From Pseudomonadota bacterium (GTDB lineage: Bacteria > Desulfobacterota > Anaeroferrophillalia > Anaeroferrophillales > Tharpellaceae): a DNA stretch of 49,413 nucleotides. The stretch lies in contig DAOWHJ010000159.1 of assembly GCA_030641485.1 (NCBI GenBank), forward strand, positions 1 to 49,413, given 5' to 3'. Of the stretch, positions 33,887 to 43,225 are shown piece after piece. The notes under the pieces were generated by a model. That model ran no database searches and had not been told where the DNA came from. It saw only the letters and a program-made list of their open reading frames with translations. Within the stretch, counting starts at the first letter, position 1. The number at the start of each line of letters is the position of its first letter. The translations under genes and the position numbers were made by a program.

Positions 33887-34954
33887 ATGGCAAGTTTGCA
33901 TGAGCTTCTAAAAATTATGATTGACAACGGCGCCTCCGACCTCCACCTGACCGTTGCCAGTCCGCCCCAAATCCGAATTGACGGAACTCTCAACCCTCTC
34001 GACCTTCCCCCTCTAAATGCAAACGAAACTAAACAGATGTGCTACAGCGTCCTAACCGACAGTCAAAAACACCGCTTTGAGAAAGATAATGAACTGGACC
34101 TCTCTTTTGGACTCAAAGGAGTCAGCCGCTTCAGGGCCAACATTTTCATTCAACGCGGCACCGTTGCCGGGGCATTTCGCGCCATCCCTTACGAAGTTAA
34201 ACCCTTTAAGGAATTGGGTCTGCCTCCGGTGGTCCAGGAACTAATGCGTAAGCCCAGCGGCCTAATTCTCGTAACCGGGCCCACAGGAAGCGGCAAGAGC
34301 ACAACCCTGGCATCGATGATTGACCAAATCAACGATGAACGTCACGAACATATCATTACCATCGAAGATCCGATAGAGTTTATCCACACGCATAAAAATT
34401 GCATTGTCAATCAACGCGAAGTCAAAGCCGACACCGAGGATTTCAGCAAGGCCTTACGTTACATCCTGCGTCAGGACCCTGACGTGGTCCTGGTCGGTGA
34501 GCTGCGCGACCTCGAGACCGTCGCATCAAGTCTGACCGTTGCTGAAACCGGCCACTTGACCCTGGCAACCCTGCACACCAACTCTTGCGCGCAGACCATA
34601 AACCGGATCATCGACATTTTCCCCTCACATCAGCAGCCCCAGATCCGCTCGCAACTATCTTTTGTTCTCCAGGCAGTCATATCACAACAGCTCCTGCCTC
34701 ACCGCAGTGGCCGTGGCCGGGTTCTTGCTTTAGAGTTAATGGTACCCAACGCTGCCATCCGCAACCTGATCCGTGAAGACAAGGTCCATCAAATCTATTC
34801 TCAGATGCAGGTCGGCCAGAGCCGTTTTTCAATGCAGACCATGAACCAATCTTTGGCAGCTCTTTACCAGGGTGGAAAGATCTCTCTCGACGATGCCCTT
34901 GCCAAAAGCAATGATCTAATGGAGTTAAAACAGATGCTCGGACAAGCAATCTAG
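33887..34954 (+). CDS. pilT: Type IV pilus retraction ATPase PilT
   Basis: PilT drives pilus retraction and twitching motility. The 355-residue protein has the expected length and signatures: start MASLHELLKIMIDNGASDLH, Walker A GPTGSGKSTTLAS (about 131-143), the ITIEDPIEFIH Asp box, RQDPDVVLVGELRDLET (Walker B), and TGHLTLATLHTNSCAQTINR. The C-terminal AIRNLIREDKVHQIYSQMQ, the retraction-specific AIRNLIRE box, separates it from PilB and PilU-like ATPases. GGAG lies 9 nt before the ATG. A 235-bp spacer with a foldback structure separates it from pilC. Confidence 0.96.
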   Translation: MASLHELLKIMIDNGASDLHLTVASPPQIRIDGTLNPLDLPPLNANETKQMCYSVLTDSQKHRFEKDNELDLSFGLKGVSRFRANIFIQRGTVAGAFRAIPYEVKPFKELGLPPVVQELMRKPSGLILVTGPTGSGKSTTLASMIDQINDERHEHIITIEDPIEFIHTHKNCIVNQREVKADTEDFSKALRYILRQDPDVVLVGELRDLETVASSLTVAETGHLTLATLHTNSCAQTINRIIDIFPSHQQPQIRSQLSFVLQAVISQQLLPHRSGRGRVLALELMVPNAAIRNLIREDKVHQIYSQMQVGQSRFSMQTMNQSLAALYQGGKISLDDALAKSNDLMELKQMLGQAI

Positions 34955-35169
34955 GAGGCTGTCCGGAAATGCTCTTTTTACCCAGCTCTTCGTTATTTTT
35001 TCAAATAAAGCTCGAAGCTTTGCATAAGTTTTTCATCAGAACGTTCCTTCGGAACAACCTGTGAAAAACTTAATACCTCAGTGTATGTTGCGCCCGTAAG
35101 AAGTGCCTTGGATACGCTTTATTGAAAAAAGCCTCGATCTGAGAAAATTTCTATTCCCAGACAACCTCC
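34954..35169. repeat. Nested inverted-repeat element between pilT and pilC
   Basis: Four concentric inverted pairs: 34954-34970 with 35153-35169 (GGAGGCTGTCCGGAAAT, 14 of 17 paired); 34996-35011 with 35116-35130 (TTTTTTCAAATAAAGC, one bulge); 35026-35035 with 35062-35071 (AAGTTTTTCA, perfect); and 35043-35047 with 35051-35055 (GTTCC/GGAAC, 3-nt loop). The first base is the last base of the pilT stop codon. The outer GGAGGCTGTCC also occurs at 6793-6803, and 35100-35114 (GAAGTGCCTTGGATA) resembles the R2 core. It could be a foldback mobile element or a structured RNA region. Confidence 0.75.
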
Positions 35170-35189
35170 CAGAAAACTAAGGAAACGCT

Positions 35190-36401
35190 ATGGATACTTT
35201 CAAGTGGCAAGGAAAAGATCGACAAGGAAAAAAAATCAAAGGGGAAACTGATGCACTCTCAGAAAGCGTGGTCACCATGAGTTTGCGCAAAAGGGGAATT
35301 ACTGACCTAAAGGTCAAAAAAAAACCCAAAGATATCGAGATCAATCTCCCTTTTTTAAAAGCCAAAGTCCCAGAGAAGGACGTCGTCATCTTTACCCGTC
35401 AATTCTCGACCATGATAAATGCAGGCCTGCCGATTATTCAATGCCTGGAAATCCAGTCGAGCCAACAGGAAAATAAGGAGTTCAAAAGGGTTTTAACTGC
35501 GGTTAAGGAGAATGTCGAAACCGGCGAAACCTTAGCTGATGCCTTAAGGAAGCACCCCGACGCCTTTGACACACTCTACTCAAACATGGTTGAAGCCGGT
35601 GAGACTGGCGGCGCTTTGGACGTCATCTTGGGACGCCTCGCCTTTTTCATGGAAAAGAACATGAAATTAAAAAAACAGGTCAAGGGGGCTTTGGTCTACC
35701 CCGCCTCAGTACTCAGTGTCGCAGTCATAGTTATCGCAATCATGATGATCTTCGTTATTCCTTCGTTCCAAAAAATGTTTGAAGGTTTTGGCGCCGAACT
35801 ACCACTTTTAACCCAGATCATTGTCAATATCAGTGCCTTTCTGCGCGGCAACATCATCTTTATCCTCGCATTTTTTTTCCTCACCAGTTTTTCACTCAAA
35901 AAAGCCTATAAAAAAAGCGCTAAAGTCCACTACTTTTTTGATAATATGTTTCTGAAAATGCCAGTTTTTGGCATGCTTCTGCGTAAGGTTGCAGTGGCCA
36001 AATTTACACGAACCTTAGGAACCATGATATCCAGTGGGGTTCCGATCCTGACCTCACTGGATATTGTTGCCCGAACAGCTGGCAATGTTGTCATCGAAAA
36101 AGCCATTCTTGCCACTAGGGAGAGTATTAGCCAGGGTAAAACTATTGCTGAACCTTTAATGGAGAGTGGTATTTTCCCAGCGATGGTAGTCCAGATGATA
36201 TCAGTCGGCGAAACCACCGGTGCTCTTGACCAGATGCTCAACAAAATTGCGGATTTCTACGATGATGAAGTTGACACTGCGGTCAGCGCCATCACCTCCT
36301 TAATCGAACCTCTGCTGATGGTTTTTCTAGGTGGCATTTTAGGAACTATGATCGTCGGCATGTACCTGCCAATTTTCAAAATGGGTGAAGTTGTACATTA
36401 A
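35190..36401 (+). CDS. pilC: Type IV pilus inner-membrane platform protein PilC
   Basis: PilC is the integral membrane core of the pilus machine, contacting PilB and PilT. The 403 residues show an N-terminal region (FKWQGKDRQGKKIKGETDAL), then two type II secretion F (T2SF) domains at about 70-195 (FTRQFSTMINAGLPIIQCLE) and 270-395 (FTRTLGTMISSGVPILTSLD), with three membrane spans (about 170-195, 220-238, 375-398). The sequence between repeats (GETGGALDVILGRLA and GETTGALDQMLNKIA) shows the internal duplication. AAGGA precedes the ATG; pilS starts 6 bp after the stop. Confidence 0.96.
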   Translation: MDTFKWQGKDRQGKKIKGETDALSESVVTMSLRKRGITDLKVKKKPKDIEINLPFLKAKVPEKDVVIFTRQFSTMINAGLPIIQCLEIQSSQQENKEFKRVLTAVKENVETGETLADALRKHPDAFDTLYSNMVEAGETGGALDVILGRLAFFMEKNMKLKKQVKGALVYPASVLSVAVIVIAIMMIFVIPSFQKMFEGFGAELPLLTQIIVNISAFLRGNIIFILAFFFLTSFSLKKAYKKSAKVHYFFDNMFLKMPVFGMLLRKVAVAKFTRTLGTMISSGVPILTSLDIVARTAGNVVIEKAILATRESISQGKTIAEPLMESGIFPAMVVQMISVGETTGALDQMLNKIADFYDDEVDTAVSAITSLIEPLLMVFLGGILGTMIVGMYLPIFKMGEVVH

Positions 36402-36407
36402 AAACAG

Positions 36408-38075
36408 ATGAACTCAAGCAGCCACCACAGACCACTAAAAAACCTTCTGGCGTTTCGCCTGTTCTTGGTCACACTTCTGCTCGGGGCACTAATTCTTCTT
36501 GAGTTCATCTGGCCCCATGAGCAGCCGACCTCGGTCCCAGTCCCACTTTATAGCTTTATAATTTTAACCTACCTGCTTAATATTTTTTATATTATCAGCC
36601 TGCCCAAAGTAGTCAAAGTTGAAAGATTTATCCAACAACAGTTATTGGTTGATGCCACTTTGATCGCTGGCCTTCTCTACCTGACCGGAGGCTTCTACAG
36701 CCTCTTTTTCCCACTTTTTTACTTCATCATTTTAGGCGGAACCCTCTACCTTAAGCGCCAGCACACAATTACCCTGCTTTTCTACTGCACATTCCTCTAC
36801 CTTTTAATAATATTCACCCACATCTTCAATCCTCTACAAAATTTCTTACCTTTGCCTCAACTTGTCAGCAGCAATCGCAGGATCGTCTCTGAACTTTTTT
36901 TCAATTTGACGCCATTTTACTTAACCGCCTTTATTCTGCGCTTTATTGCCAAAGAACGACTCGACACCCGCAAGCGCCTCGTGAAAACGACCCGTGACTT
37001 AAAGCAATCCAAAGACTTAAACAAGCACATCATCGCTTCCATTGATAGCGGCTTGATAACTACCAACCACAAACTTACAATCAACTCAATCAACCTGGCG
37101 GGTTCTGCTATTTTAGGTTTAAGTAAAGATCTGGTCTTTAACTCTGACTTGCAGGAGATCATCCCTAACCTTCAACCGGCAAAAATCAAACAAGGCCGTC
37201 AGCGCCAGGAGATCAGCTATAAAACCCCAGACAACGAACAACTTATTTTAGGCTTTTCCTTTGCCCCCCTGATGAAAAGCCGGGCCCATAACATTGGCTG
37301 GATTCTCATATTTCAAGACCTGACTGAGTTAAAAAAAATTGAGTCAAGGCTACAGGATGCCCGCAAAATGGCAGCCATCGGTCGCCTTTCAGCCGGCATC
37401 GCCCATGAAATCAGAAACCCCCTGGCCTCGATCAGCGGTTCAATCGAGCTTTTAGCCAAAGACCTCTTGCTTGAGGATGAAACCCACCAACGCCTACTCC
37501 AAATTGTTTTAAAAGAGAGCACCAGGCTGGATCATCTTATCAGTGATTTTTTAGGGTTCTCCCGCCTGGATGACAAAGAGCAAACCGACACGGATCTCAT
37601 CTCTCTACTCAAAGATATGGTCTTTCTCTTCCGCTCGCAATGCCCGAACACCAAGTTTTCAGAAGAGTACCATGGCGACAGTTTCATAATCAAAGCCAAT
37701 CCAGAACAAGTCGAACAGATCTTCTGGAACCTTGTGCAGAATTCTCTGGAGGCAATGAATAACCAGGGTGAAATTAAAATTGCAAGCTTCGTTGACAGTC
37801 AATCAGCCCTAGAGAGTGACAAACCTCGCAATGAAGAACGAGAAGAAATCACCATTACCCTCTGTGATGACGGCCCCGGAATTGACGAAAAGATCGCTGA
37901 AGAAATTTTCGAGCCATTTTTCACAACCAAAGCCTCGGGAACCGGGCTTGGTCTCTACATCACATTCCAGCTAACCCAAGTCAACAATGGCCACATCCAT
38001 CTAGAGAAAAGACAAGATAACCAGCCCGGAACCTGTGCCCGGGTCTGCTTCCTAGGAAACCCCAAAAAAGAGTAG
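36408..38075 (+). CDS. pilS: Sensor histidine kinase PilS
   Basis: This membrane sensor kinase is paired with PilR and controls pilin transcription in related bacteria. The 555 residues have several N-terminal membrane segments (about 12-180; LFLVTLLLGALILLEFIW, DATLIAGLLYLTGGFYSLFF), a PAS-like region (about 200-315), and the HisKA H-box AAIGRLSAGIAHEIRNPLAS (phospho-His about residue 333). The HATPase boxes follow: N (FWNLVQNSLEAMNN), G1 (LCDDGPGIDEKIAEEIFEPF) and G2 (ASGTGLGLYI). It follows pilC by 6 bp and precedes pilR by 32 bp. The name rests on position as well as architecture. Confidence 0.9.
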   Translation: MNSSSHHRPLKNLLAFRLFLVTLLLGALILLEFIWPHEQPTSVPVPLYSFIILTYLLNIFYIISLPKVVKVERFIQQQLLVDATLIAGLLYLTGGFYSLFFPLFYFIILGGTLYLKRQHTITLLFYCTFLYLLIIFTHIFNPLQNFLPLPQLVSSNRRIVSELFFNLTPFYLTAFILRFIAKERLDTRKRLVKTTRDLKQSKDLNKHIIASIDSGLITTNHKLTINSINLAGSAILGLSKDLVFNSDLQEIIPNLQPAKIKQGRQRQEISYKTPDNEQLILGFSFAPLMKSRAHNIGWILIFQDLTELKKIESRLQDARKMAAIGRLSAGIAHEIRNPLASISGSIELLAKDLLLEDETHQRLLQIVLKESTRLDHLISDFLGFSRLDDKEQTDTDLISLLKDMVFLFRSQCPNTKFSEEYHGDSFIIKANPEQVEQIFWNLVQNSLEAMNNQGEIKIASFVDSQSALESDKPRNEEREEITITLCDDGPGIDEKIAEEIFEPFFTTKASGTGLGLYITFQLTQVNNGHIHLEKRQDNQPGTCARVCFLGNPKKE

Positions 38076-38107
38076 GCACTAACCCATCAAACAATGGAAC
38101 TGAAAAC

Positions 38108-39502
38108 ATGACAATTGCGCCTCCTGACAATGACAAACTCCACATCATGGTCGTCGATGATGAACAGAGTATGTGTGAGTTTTTAGAAATCATCCTGCTC
38201 CGTAACGATTATCGGGTAAGCTGCTTTACTGATGCCTTTGCCGCAGTGAGCAGCCTTGAAACAAACAGTTACGACCTTGTTATCAGCGACCTTAAAATGC
38301 CGACGATGAGCGGCCTTGAAATGTTGCGCACGGTCAAGAAAAAAAGCCCGACTACAGAAACCATCATGATCACTGCATTTGCTTCAACCACCTCAGTAAT
38401 TGAAGCGATGAAAAATGGGGCTTTTGATTATATCAACAAGCCATTCAAAGTTGACGAAATTCTTTTAACAATTGAAAAAGCCCTTAAGAACTCACAACTG
38501 CAACGTGAGAATGTGCGACTCCGGCAGGAACTTGAAAAACGCTTTGGATTTGACAATCTGATCGGAAAAAGCCCACCGATGATGGCAATCTACGAGATCA
38601 TAAAACAGGTTGCGCCGACCAACACTAACGTCCTAATCTGCGGTGAATCCGGTACCGGCAAAGAAGTAGTCGCCCGGGCGATTCACTTCTCTGGCCCAAG
38701 CCGAGAACGCCCTTTTGTCGCAGTCAACTGTGCGGCTATCCCGGAGCACCTCATCGAAAGTGAACTCTTTGGGCACACCAAAGGAGCCTTTACCGGTGCC
38801 GTCAACAATACTGAAGGCTATCTTAGTGTCGCTGACGGCGGCACCCTGTTCCTAGATGAAATTGGCGAGATACCGCCCGCTCTACAGGTTAAAGTTTTGC
38901 GGGTAATTCAGGAAAAATGCTTTCAAAAGGTTGGCAGCACGAAAGAGATCAGTATTGATTTGCAATTTATTGCGGCAACCAACCGCGACCTTAAAGCTGC
39001 GGTTGAGAGTGGAGAATTCCGCCAGGACCTATTCTACCGACTCAATGTCATCCACATTGACCTGCCCCCATTGCGCCAGCGACCGGAAGATATCCCCCTA
39101 TTGCTCAAGCATTTTCTCCATAAATATACCAAGGAATATAAACGTGACCTCGTCGGTTTCAGCCCGGAGGCGACCAAGGCTTTGATGGACTACGACTACC
39201 CCGGCAACATCCGTGAGCTCGAAAACATTGTTGAGCGTGGTATCGTTCTTGAAACTGATGAAAAAGTTATCTCGGCCGCAACCCTGCCACCAATTTTACG
39301 TAAGGAGGCAGAAAATACCACGACCACCTCCACCCTGCCTGAAGGTGGACTCGACCTCGAAGATGTTGTAGCCCAACTGGAAACCGACCTCATCGAGCAA
39401 GCCTTAAAAAAGTGTCTCGGTAACAAGACCAAAGCGGCCAAACTCTTAGGCTTGAGTTTTCGCTCTTTGCGCTACCGCCTTGACAAATATGGATTAAAGT
39501 AA
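38108..39502 (+). CDS. pilR: Sigma-54-dependent response regulator PilR
   Basis: This NtrC-family activator has 464 residues. The receiver (about 12-125) has the phospho-acceptor Asp in DLVISDLKMPTMSGLEML and the conserved Lys in YINKPFK. The AAA+ domain (about 150-375) has Walker A GESGTGKEVVARAIH, the sigma-54 contact loop ESELFGHTKGAFTGAV, and Walker B GGTLFLDEIGEIPP. The Fis-type HTH is at the C-terminus (KKCLGNKTKAAKLLGLSFRS). It requires RpoN-type sigma-54 promoters, none of which I recognised in the window; the usual target pilA is not next to it. The downstream gene starts 15 bp later. Confidence 0.93.
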   Translation: MTIAPPDNDKLHIMVVDDEQSMCEFLEIILLRNDYRVSCFTDAFAAVSSLETNSYDLVISDLKMPTMSGLEMLRTVKKKSPTTETIMITAFASTTSVIEAMKNGAFDYINKPFKVDEILLTIEKALKNSQLQRENVRLRQELEKRFGFDNLIGKSPPMMAIYEIIKQVAPTNTNVLICGESGTGKEVVARAIHFSGPSRERPFVAVNCAAIPEHLIESELFGHTKGAFTGAVNNTEGYLSVADGGTLFLDEIGEIPPALQVKVLRVIQEKCFQKVGSTKEISIDLQFIAATNRDLKAAVESGEFRQDLFYRLNVIHIDLPPLRQRPEDIPLLLKHFLHKYTKEYKRDLVGFSPEATKALMDYDYPGNIRELENIVERGIVLETDEKVISAATLPPILRKEAENTTTTSTLPEGGLDLEDVVAQLETDLIEQALKKCLGNKTKAAKLLGLSFRSLRYRLDKYGLK

Positions 39503-39517
39503 AAATAAGGGTTTAGG

Positions 39518-41959
39518 ATGAGTGTTAGTCAGTTAGAAAAACTGTTTAATCCCCATGTTATTGCGATTGCAGGGAGCACCGCTGGCGCAAGGACGGCAGC
39601 TGACATCAAGTTAAATGACCTGCTCACAAACCTCCACAATACGGCCTTGCCGCGAACCGTATATGTGGTCGGAATAAAACCTGACGACTCACATAATGGT
39701 TTCATTCACAAGGAGTCATTAACTGCGATCCGTGAAGATATTGACCTACTTTTTCTGACCTGCCCCCTAGACGAACTAACCACATTTTTCACGAAACCAA
39801 TTCTGCAAAAAACTGCCACTATTGCAATCAATAAAAATATCACATCAAGCCATGACCGCCAGATTCTTGATCAAATCAGAGTCGCTGCACAACAGGAAAA
39901 TACCCGCATCATCGGCGTCAACTCCAGCGGCATCTTGCGGCCGCCAATTCAACTTAACCTCTCCACCCACCCGCAACTGCCAAGAGCTGGCAAGATCGCC
40001 TTCTTCTCTCAAAGTGGAGCAATTTTTGGCACAATTTTAGATCAGGCCAAAGAACTTGATATTGGCTTTAGTCACATAGCCAGTATCGGCTCACTGGTTG
40101 ATATTGACTTTGGAGACCTCATAGATTTTGTTGGCAACGACCCAGAGGTTGAAGCAATTTTACTCTACCTCGAAAACATTCGTAATGTAAAAAAATTCAT
40201 CAGCGCCTGCCGTTCAGTCTCACGGATAAAACCGATAATCGCCATCAAAAGTGGTCGACACCCCAGAATCCATGAGGTCATGCAACGCCGGGTTTTCGCG
40301 AGTATAGGAGCCGGGCCAGTATACGACAGCGCCTTCAGGCGGGCCGGAATTATCTCCGTCAACAATTTCAAGGAGCTGCTTTTAGCTGGACGCTCACTTT
40401 CACGTCGAAACATCCCGACCGGTGACCGACTTGGAATAATCACCAACTCCGGTGGCCTCGCTATATTTACTGTCGACAACCTGCTTTTCAACCAGATCGA
40501 ACCTACCCCGTTATCTAAGAAATTAATCGCTGATCTGCGCCAGATCATACCACACAAACTGATTCAAAACCCAATTGATGTCGGGGGCACAAGTGACACC
40601 GAAACCTTCTCAACTGTCATCAAAGCCTGCTTAATGAGTCATGAGTTTGATGCCCTTATCATCCTTGCAGCAGCCCATCAAACCATGAATCCACACAAAC
40701 TCATCACCATGGTCCAAAAAGATTTAGAATCCAGCTACTGTGCTGTAACCTACACCTGGATTAATGCCAAACCCAAGGACCGCCGAATTGCCATACCCTT
40801 GGCCCACAAGGGAGTATACGTCTACTTCAGCGTCCCCGCCGCATTAAATGCCTACCTCTACAGCAGACGCTACCGCCATAAACTAAACCAACTGACCGCC
40901 CTAACCCCACGCTTCCATCAAGATTACAAAATCAAACATTTCAACGCAAAAAACTTTCTCAACCCCTACTTTAAAGCGGAGACCACACAACTACCACCTG
41001 AAGCCACCTTAAAACTACTTCAGGCTTACGGGCTCAACCCGATAACCGGTAATATTCAGTCTGCAGACAAAAAACTCTCACTTAAGATCGGAACCGCTAC
41101 CGACATCGAATTTGGCCCATACATCTTTTTAGGTTTAGATGGAGTGGCTGCCGAAATCGAGCCGACTCTTTCAATCATGCTCCCCCCTCTAAACCAATTT
41201 TTGGCCCAGGTTATGATCTCACGCTCACCTGTCGCCAGAGCCCTTAAACAACGTAGCCTTAAATTAAATGAAAACTTAGCAATAACCCTGTTGCGCCTGG
41301 CAACAATCATCACTGATAGCTCGGATATAGAGGGCATGAAACTCTTTTTACATGAAGGTAAAGACGAAAAGTTTGACCTTAAGGCGGGACCCATCCAAAT
41401 CAGAAAAAGCAGTATCTCTCCGCCCGGACATTTGGTCATTGCCCCCTATCCAGATGAGTATGAATTTCACGACCGCTTAAAAGATGGTCGTGAAATTCTA
41501 GTTCGACCAATTCGTCCCGAAGACGAAGATTTGCACCATGAACTCTTTAAGTCGCTCTCACGCCAGACCAATTATTTCCGTTTCTTCAGCTTTCGTCGAA
41601 ACTTAACCCACGAGCAGGCAGCTCGGTTCACCCAGATCGACTACGACCGGGAGATGGCAATTATTGCCCTGATAAATGACAACCACAAAGAACGCTCCAT
41701 TGGCGTTAACCGGTTCACCTACCAGGCCCGGCGTGACCAGTATGAATTTGCCATCGTTGTTGCGGATGAGTTTCAAGGGACCAGTGCCGGTGCCATCCTG
41801 ATGAAACGCCTGCTGGAAATTGCCCGTGACCGTAACATTAAGCAACTCACCGGAATTGTTCTGGCAGAAAACTTGAAAATGATCAACTTCTGTCGGGCGT
41901 TCGGCTTCGAAATCGTCAGCCAAGAGGGTAACAGTATCACCTTTTGTCTCGATCTTTAA
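39518..41959 (+). CDS. GNAT acetyltransferase fused to a degenerate NDP-forming acyl-CoA synthetase (Pat-like)
   Basis: The 813 residues have a CoA-binding Rossmann domain (about 5-130; LFNPHVIAIAGSTAGARTAA), a succinyl-CoA-ligase-like part (about 145-460; GKIAFFSQSGAIFGTILDQA), a shortened ATP-grasp region (about 485-620) and a C-terminal GNAT domain (about 655-813; FAIVVADEFQGTSAGAILMK with the acetyl-CoA loop). This is the order of Pat/PatZ protein lysine acetyltransferases. The phospho-His segment (normally SHTGAL before VYDAAF) reads RRVFAS before IGAGPVYDSAF. ATP-grasp jumps from LLQAYGLNPITG (about 495) to LKIGTATDIEFGPYIFLGLD (about 522), omitting roughly 100 residues that usually hold the ATP site. 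It probably acts as an acetyltransferase, not a synthetase. Confidence 0.85.
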   Translation: MSVSQLEKLFNPHVIAIAGSTAGARTAADIKLNDLLTNLHNTALPRTVYVVGIKPDDSHNGFIHKESLTAIREDIDLLFLTCPLDELTTFFTKPILQKTATIAINKNITSSHDRQILDQIRVAAQQENTRIIGVNSSGILRPPIQLNLSTHPQLPRAGKIAFFSQSGAIFGTILDQAKELDIGFSHIASIGSLVDIDFGDLIDFVGNDPEVEAILLYLENIRNVKKFISACRSVSRIKPIIAIKSGRHPRIHEVMQRRVFASIGAGPVYDSAFRRAGIISVNNFKELLLAGRSLSRRNIPTGDRLGIITNSGGLAIFTVDNLLFNQIEPTPLSKKLIADLRQIIPHKLIQNPIDVGGTSDTETFSTVIKACLMSHEFDALIILAAAHQTMNPHKLITMVQKDLESSYCAVTYTWINAKPKDRRIAIPLAHKGVYVYFSVPAALNAYLYSRRYRHKLNQLTALTPRFHQDYKIKHFNAKNFLNPYFKAETTQLPPEATLKLLQAYGLNPITGNIQSADKKLSLKIGTATDIEFGPYIFLGLDGVAAEIEPTLSIMLPPLNQFLAQVMISRSPVARALKQRSLKLNENLAITLLRLATIITDSSDIEGMKLFLHEGKDEKFDLKAGPIQIRKSSISPPGHLVIAPYPDEYEFHDRLKDGREILVRPIRPEDEDLHHELFKSLSRQTNYFRFFSFRRNLTHEQAARFTQIDYDREMAIIALINDNHKERSIGVNRFTYQARRDQYEFAIVVADEFQGTSAGAILMKRLLEIARDRNIKQLTGIVLAENLKMINFCRAFGFEIVSQEGNSITFCLDL

Positions 41960-42059
41960 ACCTAAATACTCAAGTTTTCACTATAAAGCTGCAGTAAAAG
42001 CATCGCACGCCGCTTCTCTCTCCATAACCGGAGAGTAACTGTCAAACGTCACATAGATA

Positions 42060-43220
42060 CTAACGAGTCAACCGGGACAAGTTTTTAAACCAATTGCCAA
42101 TGGCGAATGTAACGACAACCTCACGCTGCTTCAGGCTTAGCAAAAAGGCTCCAAGACTCAAAAATAGAATATTCGGTAAACAGAAAAAGAGGAGCCCTAA
42201 ACCAGGTTGCCATTCAGCCAAATACTCTGCGACTAAAGCCGTAAGATAATAACCCAAGATCACAACAAGCCCAAAAACAAACCCTCGGGAACGAGCGCCG
42301 CTACGTACTGGCACCAAGGCCAACGCTAAACCTAACAGGGCAAAAACCAAACAGGAAAAAGGTTTTGTAAAACGCTCATAGAGGGTCGCCTGAGCCCGCA
42401 GGGGATCACCACCGTCCCGCTTACGTTGCGCAATTTTTTGTAACAAATCAGAATTTGACATGGCCTTATTCTTAAGCTTTACATGACCCTTTTCACCCAG
42501 CAAAGTCGAAATATCAAAATTAATTCTATATTGAGAAAAATCGGTCACCCGATAACTCTCTGCCAGCGCATCATACTCATGAATCGTGCCATCTTTAAGC
42601 TCCAGCAACAAGCTTGAAGTGGTGCGGTCACCAACCAACAGACCCTCGATGGCGGTAACCGTCTGAGGATTGTTACCGCGGCGATCATCCTCAATAAACA
42701 CCTCCTTTACCCGACCACTTTCACGGTCAATTTCACCCATATAGATCGCCATTCCGGGAAAGGAGAGGTTAAGCGACTGTGAACGCAAAGCCAAGGTCAC
42801 CTTCTCCTGCAAAATTTCAAAGGTCACCTGGCGCACCTGACGCATCCCTAATGGAGCCAGCCAGGCACTCACGAAAATAGTAATTATGGTCACAATAGTA
42901 CCAAGCTGCAATACCGGCTTAAGCAGGTTGTATGGCGAAACCCCAGCGGCATTTAAGGCAACAATTTCGCCATCGCCAACTAAACGCCCAAGACCTGCCA
43001 ATACGGCAAAGAGAAACGATATCGGCAGAGCCATAGTCAGAATTTGCGGAATCATGGATGCAACCAAACGCACAACATCCCAAAGTTGAACCCCTTCGGA
43101 AACCACCATGTTGGCAATCTTAAAAAACTGACCCAACAAAAAAATAAAGACCAAAACCAACAAGGCATAGCCAAACGGCAGGACAATCTCTCGGAGCAGA
43201 TAACGATTAATAATAGACAT
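42060..43220 (-). CDS. lptF: LPS export ABC transporter permease (LptF/LptG, YjgP/YjgQ family)
   Basis: LptF and LptG form the inner-membrane permease pair of the Lpt machine that extracts lipopolysaccharide. The 386 residues start SIINRYLLREIVLPFGYALL, typical of the family. Three membrane spans lie before the periplasmic domain (about 10-125), a periplasmic beta-jellyroll at about 130-270, and three spans at the end (PFSCLVFALLGLALALVPVR and YYLTALVAEYLAEWQPGLGL). Only one permease gene is present in the window, so F versus G is uncertain. It starts 5 bp after radC. Confidence 0.88.
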   Translation of the reverse strand: MSIINRYLLREIVLPFGYALLVLVFIFLLGQFFKIANMVVSEGVQLWDVVRLVASMIPQILTMALPISFLFAVLAGLGRLVGDGEIVALNAAGVSPYNLLKPVLQLGTIVTIITIFVSAWLAPLGMRQVRQVTFEILQEKVTLALRSQSLNLSFPGMAIYMGEIDRESGRVKEVFIEDDRRGNNPQTVTAIEGLLVGDRTTSSLLLELKDGTIHEYDALAESYRVTDFSQYRINFDISTLLGEKGHVKLKNKAMSNSDLLQKIAQRKRDGGDPLRAQATLYERFTKPFSCLVFALLGLALALVPVRSGARSRGFVFGLVVILGYYLTALVAEYLAEWQPGLGLLFFCLPNILFLSLGAFLLSLKQREVVVTFAIGNWFKNLSRLTR

Positions 43221-43225
43221 AAGAT

